In this document: piece after piece, positions 60,301 through 64,000 of the stretch | How the letters are laid out: each line of letters opens with the position of its first letter | Position numbering within the stretch: position 1 is the first letter of the stretch | Source of the DNA: Paraburkholderia sp. BCC1886 | GTDB taxonomy: Bacteria; Pseudomonadota; Gammaproteobacteria; Burkholderiales; Burkholderiaceae | Length of the DNA: 64,000 nt | NCBI RefSeq assembly: GCF_900996245.1 | Contig: NZ_CAAJGK010000033.1 | Coordinates: forward strand, 1-64,000 | Direction: 5' to 3' | Position numbers and translations under genes: made by a program | The notes under the pieces: generated by a model | Told to the model about the DNA's origin: nothing | The model's database searches: none | What the model saw: only the letters and a program-made list of their open reading frames with translations

Positions 60301-60788
60301 TCTACAGCGGAGCCGTCGACGACGACCGGCTCGCTCACTCATTCGATCACGAAGGTCGTATTTCCGTCGAAGCATTGCTGAAAGGCCGCGGATGCGAGCA
60401 GGACTTCTTCCTGTGCGGTCCATCGGCGCTGATCGAATCGCTGACCGATGCATTGCGTAATGCCGGGGTGGCCAACGAGTGCATCCATCTCGAAGCGTTT
60501 GGGCCGTCGAGCCGGCGCAGCTCGGGCGGTCACCAGGTGCAGTCCGTGCACCTGTCGCGCAGCGGCAAGTCGTTCTTGTGGCAGCCGTCGGACGGCAGCC
60601 TGCTCGATCAGATGGAGCGGACAGGCGGCGAATTCCCGAGCGGTTGTCGCTCCGGACAGTGCGAAAGCTGCGCGATGAACGTGGTCGAAGGCGAGGTGTT
60701 GCATCCGGAAGGGTCGGCCCCGGTCGCGACGGGGCGTTGTCTGCCATGCGTCGCGATTCCGCTTTCCGCGCTGACGCTCGAAGCCTGA
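57381..60788 (+). CDS. molybdopterin oxidoreductase fused to FAD/NAD reductase and 2Fe-2S ferredoxin
   Basis: A 1135-residue multidomain enzyme. Residues 1-50 hold a 4Fe-4S motif (Cys10, Cys13, Cys17, Cys44). About 60-790 form a bis-MGD molybdopterin oxidoreductase, with Cys143 in GVEVCNWHKDF the likely Mo ligand and a C-terminal molydopterin-binding domain. About 800-1030 is an FNR-like module (CYSLSGADNGRSYRISVKL for FAD, VVLVAGGIGITPLIAMLHQL for NAD). The last 100 residues form a plant-type ferredoxin with CRSGQCESC and a later Cys (C-x4-C-x2-C). It would pass electrons between NAD(P)H and a Mo-site substrate in one chain. There is no Tat signal, so it is cytoplasmic; the substrate is unknown. 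Confidence 0.92.
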   Translation: MSVTRTPGFCALCKSRCGSVMVTENGRFIAQEPNPDHPTGAALCVKGRAAPEIVYRPERQLYPLMRTRPKGDPDPGWVRIGWDEALDRTAEAMSRIRTESGAEAVAFSWTTPSGTPISDNIHWIERFTHGFGTPNTAYGVEVCNWHKDFAHAYTFGRSVASPDFENTGCVVLWGHNPSATWLDHATATGSAVQRGAKLIVVDPRRAGFASRADQWLRVRPGSDGALALGLAREMISRGWFDEAFMTKWSNGPLLVRTDTMRFLRADELEAPLSSGAEGERLVARAADGTMIGYRLADKSYSQDLAPVLRQVVNVPLRAGGTVTCKSAFELYRELCEAYTPERVAELCWIRPEQISASARLLYEARPVCYYVWTGTGQHTNATQTDRAIATLMALTGSFDAPGGNVEFTKPGANGVSGASLLSEAQRAKCIELAHSSVGPGRNAWVSSDSLYRAILDGSPYQIRGMLGFGRNFLVTHGNAGRGTEAFKKLEFYAHADVVMSPTATMADIFLPVNTPWERDALRIGFEGSQRAESRVQFRQAAIESRGEARPDADIVFDLARRLGMSDLFWNGDIEAGMNYMLEPLGLNVEALRGTPNGIDLGLAVRYHKYRETGFKTHTGKIEVFSEVLRDAGEAPLPEFVEPAMSPMRPGNDDFPLVLTSAKVVQFCHSQHRDIPSLRKRSPEPEVRLHPDTASERGIEDNALVELRTHLGAVRMRAKLEASLDPRVVWAQYGWWSGDSTLGMPADNPFADSGANVNRLISDEATDPISGSVGHRSYLCEVTPVVIGNPHAWTGWRDFVIEASTLAAEGIMSFVLHPADGRPLAPFLGGQHVNVRATRPDGRREVRCYSLSGADNGRSYRISVKLTRDAGGNPGRMSALLHGFIVGGRVELQAPRGAFHLPVVSGAPDLARPVVLVAGGIGITPLIAMLHQLHAQRSETPVRLVYGIRSGKDHAFRDEIAVLREAMPHLEVVTFYSGAVDDDRLAHSFDHEGRISVEALLKGRGCEQDFFLCGPSALIESLTDALRNAGVANECIHLEAFGPSSRRSSGGHQVQSVHLSRSGKSFLWQPSDGSLLDQMERTGGEFPSGCRSGQCESCAMNVVEGEVLHPEGSAPVATGRCLPCVAIPLSALTLEA

Positions 60789-60846
60789 ACTACAAAAGGC
60801 GCTGTTCGAAAGCCGCGCCTTTCATACATCGCATAGCGTATCGAAC

Positions 60847-62220
60847 TCAGCGTTTGTCTACGGTGGCCCCGGCTTCGAATGCCGGAACATTTTCATGAAG
60901 CTGCACATGAGCCGTCGCTGGTTCGCCGCGTCCCGCCAGCAACTGAACGATGCCATTCAATGCGATGCCGCAGAACGTCGCGGTGCCGATTCCGCCGAGC
61001 GAAAACCCGAAGAAGGACAGGGTGAAGTCGCCGGTGCCCAGGATGAACACGGTCGCGGCAATCAGCAGGTTACGGTTCGAAGCAAGGTCGACCTTGTGAG
61101 CGATCCAGATGCGAACGCCGGCTACGGCGATGAGACCGAACACTACGATCGACACACCGCTCATGACGGCGGCGGGAATGGTGGTAATGATCGCGCCGAA
61201 TTTGGGTGAGAAGCCGATCAGCGTCGCGACGAGGGCGGCGACCACGAACGTAAGCGACGAATAGATCTTTGAAACCGCCATGACGCCGATATTCTCTGCA
61301 TAAGTCGTGACGCCGGTTCCGCCGACCGAGCCGGACAACATGGTCGCAAGTCCGTCGCCGAGAAACGCGCGTCCCGCGTACCGGTCGAGACTCCTGCCGG
61401 TGATAGCGCCAACGGCTTTCACGTGGCCGAGATTTTCCGCGACGAGGATGATGGCGATGGGTGCCATCATGAACGCGGCATGCGGCGTGAACGTCGGCGC
61501 TGCAAAATGGGGGAGACCTATCCAGTGGGCGCTGGCAACCGCGGAGAAATCGATGGGCGGGCCCCACGCGAGTCCATTCGTGACCAGCGCATAAAGGGCG
61601 TAGGCCGCGACCACACCGAACAGCAGCATGAGTCGCTGCGCCAAACCGCGTGCCCGCACCGACACGGCAGTGATGAGCACGATGGTGACGAACGCGAACG
61701 CGCCTTCGAAAAAGCTGTGATTGGCGCCTTTTACGGCGACGCCTGCAAGGTTGAGGCCGAGCACGGAGACGACCGCACCGGTGACCACGGGTGGCATCAC
61801 ACGCTCGATCCATGTCGTGCCGACTGACATCACGATCAACCCGATCAACGCATAGATTGCCCCGCACACGATAATGCCGCCCAGCGCCACCGGCAGCGAC
61901 GGATTGTGTCCGTGCCCCGTGTAACCCGTTACCGCGACCACCGCACCGATAAAGGCGAAACTGGAACCAAGATAGCTCGGCACACGGCCGCCCACCGCGA
62001 TGAAAAACACCAGTGTGCCGATGCCGGACATCAGGATCGCGACGTTGGGATCGAATCCCATGATGAGCGGGGCGATGACGGTCGCACCGAACATGGCGAC
62101 AACGTGCTGCATGCCGATCGCAATGGTTTGGGGCCACGGCAGCCGTTCATCGGTGGCGATCGGCCGGTCTGGTAACGGGTGATCGATGCGTTCCCATTTC
62201 GGGAAGTAATTGCTGGACAT
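60847..62220 (-). CDS. NCS2 nucleobase:cation symporter (uracil/xanthine permease type)
   Basis: A 457-residue, 14-segment NCS2 carrier. The N-terminus has the QHVVAMFGATVIAPLIMGFDP block. VPSYLGSSFAFIGAVVAV and IILVAENLGHVKAVGAITG carry the conserved Glu, and LSGSVGGTGVTTYAENIGVM is the helix-10 signature. The UraA/RutG-like N-terminus suggests pyrimidine (uracil) transport. The start is ATG 62220, after AGGAGACACGTG; the open frame continues past it to 63879 over the aceE-like gene and is a shadow. Confidence 0.9.
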   Translation of the reverse strand: MSSNYFPKWERIDHPLPDRPIATDERLPWPQTIAIGMQHVVAMFGATVIAPLIMGFDPNVAILMSGIGTLVFFIAVGGRVPSYLGSSFAFIGAVVAVTGYTGHGHNPSLPVALGGIIVCGAIYALIGLIVMSVGTTWIERVMPPVVTGAVVSVLGLNLAGVAVKGANHSFFEGAFAFVTIVLITAVSVRARGLAQRLMLLFGVVAAYALYALVTNGLAWGPPIDFSAVASAHWIGLPHFAAPTFTPHAAFMMAPIAIILVAENLGHVKAVGAITGRSLDRYAGRAFLGDGLATMLSGSVGGTGVTTYAENIGVMAVSKIYSSLTFVVAALVATLIGFSPKFGAIITTIPAAVMSGVSIVVFGLIAVAGVRIWIAHKVDLASNRNLLIAATVFILGTGDFTLSFFGFSLGGIGTATFCGIALNGIVQLLAGRGEPATAHVQLHENVPAFEAGATVDKR

Positions 62221-62478
62221 CACGTGTCTCCTGCATCTGGCTAAAGGGGCACCGCGGCGCGTCGACGGCCGGACGGTGTGGGCCGACCCAATGTAAGAAG
62301 CCAAATTGCGGGTCACAATCGCGAAGCATGTCGAGTTTGCGACAGATTCGGCAAGCAATCTCGCAGGGCGTTGCTTGCGTGAACGGGATGCGGTGAATCC
62401 GCCTCCGCTCCCAAGGACCAGTATGATGAGGCACTGCGTGGTGTTCGCCGCAAGCGACTTTTCGTGTGGAGTAATGGC

Positions 62479-64000
62479 ATGACTGATCTTTCCAGTGGCC
62501 TTCTCAAACTGCTGAATCTGCAGCCACAGCCCAATGACACCGATCCCCAGGAAACCGCCGAATGGCTGGAAGCGCTGGATGCGGTCGTCGCGCATGTCGG
62601 GCGCGAGCGCGCGCAGTTCCTGTTCGACCGGCTGGCGAGCCATGCGTTGACGCTCGGTGTCGAATCGGCCCGTACCAATGTCACGCCCTACCAGAACACG
62701 ATCGGCTTCGAGCAGCAGCCGCGCTATCCGGGCAACCTCGAACTGGAAGAGCGCCTCGCCGCTGCACTGCGCTGGAACGCGCTGGCCATGGTCGTGCGCG
62801 CCAACAAGGCCTACGGCGAACTCGGTGGTCATATCGCGAGTTATGCGTCGGCGGCCGATCTGTTCGAAGTCGGCTTCAATCATTTCTTTCGTGCATCGGC
62901 ACCCGGCGGCGAGGCGGGCACCGGCGACCTGGTGTACTTCCAGCCGCATTCGTCGCCCGGCGTGTATGCCCGGGCCTACCTCGAAGGGTTTCTGTCGGAA
63001 GAGAATCTGCGCAACTATCGGCGAGAGATCGGCGGCCCGGGACTGTGTTCGTATCCGCATCCATGGCTGATGCCGGACTTCTGGCAGTTTCCGACCGGCT
63101 CGATGGGTATTGGTCCGATCAACGCGATCTACCAGGCGCGCTTCATGAGGTACCTCTCGAACCGCGGACTCGTGCAAACGGAAGGCCGCAAGGTGTGGGG
63201 CTTTTTCGGCGATGGCGAGATGGACGAGCCGGAGTCGACCGGTGCGCTCTCGCTGGCCGCCCGCGAAGGGCTCGACAACCTGGTGTTCGTGATCAACTGC
63301 AACCTGCAGCGCCTCGACGGGCCGGTGCGTAGCAACGGCCGCATCATCGACGAACTGGAAGCGCACTTCACCGGCGCCGGCTGGAATGTGATCAAGGTCG
63401 TCTGGGGCTCGGACTGGGACGCGCTGTTTGCGCGCGATCGCACCGGCGCGTTGCTGCGCGCGTTCGCGCAAACGGTCGACGGGCAGTTCCAGACGTTCTC
63501 CGCCAACGACGGCGCCTATAACCGCGAACGTTTCTTCGGACAGAACCCGGAACTCGCGGCGCTGGCGGCCGGGTTGAGCGACGACGATATCGACCGCCTG
63601 CGCCGCGGCGGTCACGACGTGCGCAAGCTGCACGCGGCCTATGCCAAAGCGCTCGGCCATCGCGGTCAGCCCACCGTGGTGCTCGCGAAGACGATGAAGG
63701 GCTTCGGCATGGGCACCTCGGGGCAAGGCCGCATGACCACGCATCAGCAGAAGAAACTGGGCTTCGACGACCTGAAAGCGTTTCGCGACCGCTTCTGCCT
63801 GCCGCTTACCGATGCGGACGTCGAGCAGGTGAAGTTCTATAAGCCCGCGGACGACAGCCCCGAAATGCAATATCTGCACAGTCGCCGGGCCGCGCTCGGT
63901 GGCTATCTGCCCAGAAGACGGCAGGTGGCTTCACAGGGGCTGACGGTCCCGCCGCTGTCGTCATGGGGGCAATTCGCGCTCGAAGCGAACGGCCGTGAGA
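62479..64000 (+). CDS. aceE: pyruvate dehydrogenase E1, homodimeric type (aceE-like), 3' truncated
   Basis: About 507 residues are present, and the gene continues beyond the window. The N-terminus MTDLSSGLLKLLNLQ precedes the E1 core: GLCSYPHPWLMPDFWQFPTG, then the thiamine-diphosphate motif WGFFGDGEMDEPESTGALSL ending in NCNLQRLDGP (GDG-NCN). VVLAKTMKGFGMGTSGQGR is also typical. The family decarboxylates pyruvate for acetyl-CoA synthesis. ATG 62479 follows GTGGAGTAATGGC. It stands apart from other pdh genes here, so it may be a paralogue rather than the main copy. Confidence 0.9.
   Translation, partial: MTDLSSGLLKLLNLQPQPNDTDPQETAEWLEALDAVVAHVGRERAQFLFDRLASHALTLGVESARTNVTPYQNTIGFEQQPRYPGNLELEERLAAALRWNALAMVVRANKAYGELGGHIASYASAADLFEVGFNHFFRASAPGGEAGTGDLVYFQPHSSPGVYARAYLEGFLSEENLRNYRREIGGPGLCSYPHPWLMPDFWQFPTGSMGIGPINAIYQARFMRYLSNRGLVQTEGRKVWGFFGDGEMDEPESTGALSLAAREGLDNLVFVINCNLQRLDGPVRSNGRIIDELEAHFTGAGWNVIKVVWGSDWDALFARDRTGALLRAFAQTVDGQFQTFSANDGAYNRERFFGQNPELAALAAGLSDDDIDRLRRGGHDVRKLHAAYAKALGHRGQPTVVLAKTMKGFGMGTSGQGRMTTHQQKKLGFDDLKAFRDRFCLPLTDADVEQVKFYKPADDSPEMQYLHSRRAALGGYLPRRRQVASQGLTVPPLSSWGQFALEANGRE

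Noticed and set aside
62221-63879. N-terminal extension of the NCS2 permease frame
   Set aside because: It lies antisense to the aceE-like gene; the permease has a good ribosome site at 62220 and a family-typical start there.
1-64000. CRISPR arrays, tRNA or rRNA genes, transposases, integrases
   Set aside because: No regular spaced repeats, cloverleaf-like segments, IS terminal repeats or recombinase motifs were noticed. A covariance-model search was not possible here.

Overview
The window is high-GC, densely packed DNA in short polycistronic units separated by divergent regulators (LysR, GntR, TetR, AraC, sigma-54 type). The gene content (large catabolic repertoire, EmrAB-NodT style efflux, homodimeric AceE, many orphan solute-binding proteins) fits a soil or plant-associated Burkholderiales such as Paraburkholderia or Caballeronia. 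This is inferred from gene content only; there is no rRNA. I saw no tRNA, rRNA, CRISPR array, transposase or integrase.

Layout. 1-3415: end of an acyl-CoA catabolic operon (acyl-CoA dehydrogenase, SDR, APH-like kinase, two-subunit 3-oxoacid CoA-transferase). 3587-6700: TauE/SafE permease with a tiny downstream ORF, a LysR regulator, a LysE exporter and a hypothetical protein. 6773-15903 (minus): a catabolic operon of amidase, CE4 deacetylase-fold hydrolase, MFS, two SDRs, a CxxC protein, CobW GTPase, a solute-binding protein and a tandem-HTH GntR regulator. The best reading is cyclic-imide degradation (imidase, then half-amidase). 16143-17657: succinyl-CoA:acetate CoA-transferase family.

17667-26731 is the most unusual region. 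A metallo-beta-lactamase-fold protein and a 1038-residue NTPase-TPR-TIR protein (minus strand) diverge from a 55-residue candidate RiPP precursor and a radical SAM/SPASM maturase (plus strand). These converge on a GMC oxidoreductase, a VOC protein and a 2OG-Fe(II)-oxygenase-like protein (minus strand). The combination of rSAM/SPASM maturase, short peptide and TIR plus TPR/NTPase protein resembles the actinobacterial Fxs (FxSxx-COOH) loci, but here the signalling parts are one polypeptide, the organism is a proteobacterium and the peptide is different. I regard it as a candidate undescribed RiPP/TIR system.

26908-31942: EmrA-EmrB-NodT tripartite efflux with a divergent TetR regulator and a clear palindromic operator. 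32312-34847: a three-gene unit of a TupA-like ATP-grasp protein, an unknown protein and a flavodiiron-like metallo-beta-lactamase. 34897-39693: opine-oxidase/HcnABC-like flavoenzyme complex, an amino-acid binding protein and a LysR regulator. 39844-43449: PhzF, MFS, a DUF3268-like zinc protein and a LysR regulator. 43737-48834: SDR, amidohydrolase, Gfo/Idh/MocA, MFS and extradiol-type VOC, a sugar-acid or aromatic catabolic set. 48848-49708: an exported alpha/beta hydrolase. 50044-56256: FlK-like thioesterase, PaaK-like CoA ligase, enoyl-CoA hydratase, HAD dehalogenase, branched-chain-type binding protein and a sigma-54 activator. 56300-60788: an AraC regulator divergent from a 1135-residue fusion of a molybdopterin oxidoreductase with an FAD/NAD reductase and a plant-type ferredoxin. 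60847-62220: NCS2 nucleobase permease. 62479-64000: aceE-type pyruvate dehydrogenase E1, cut by the window end.
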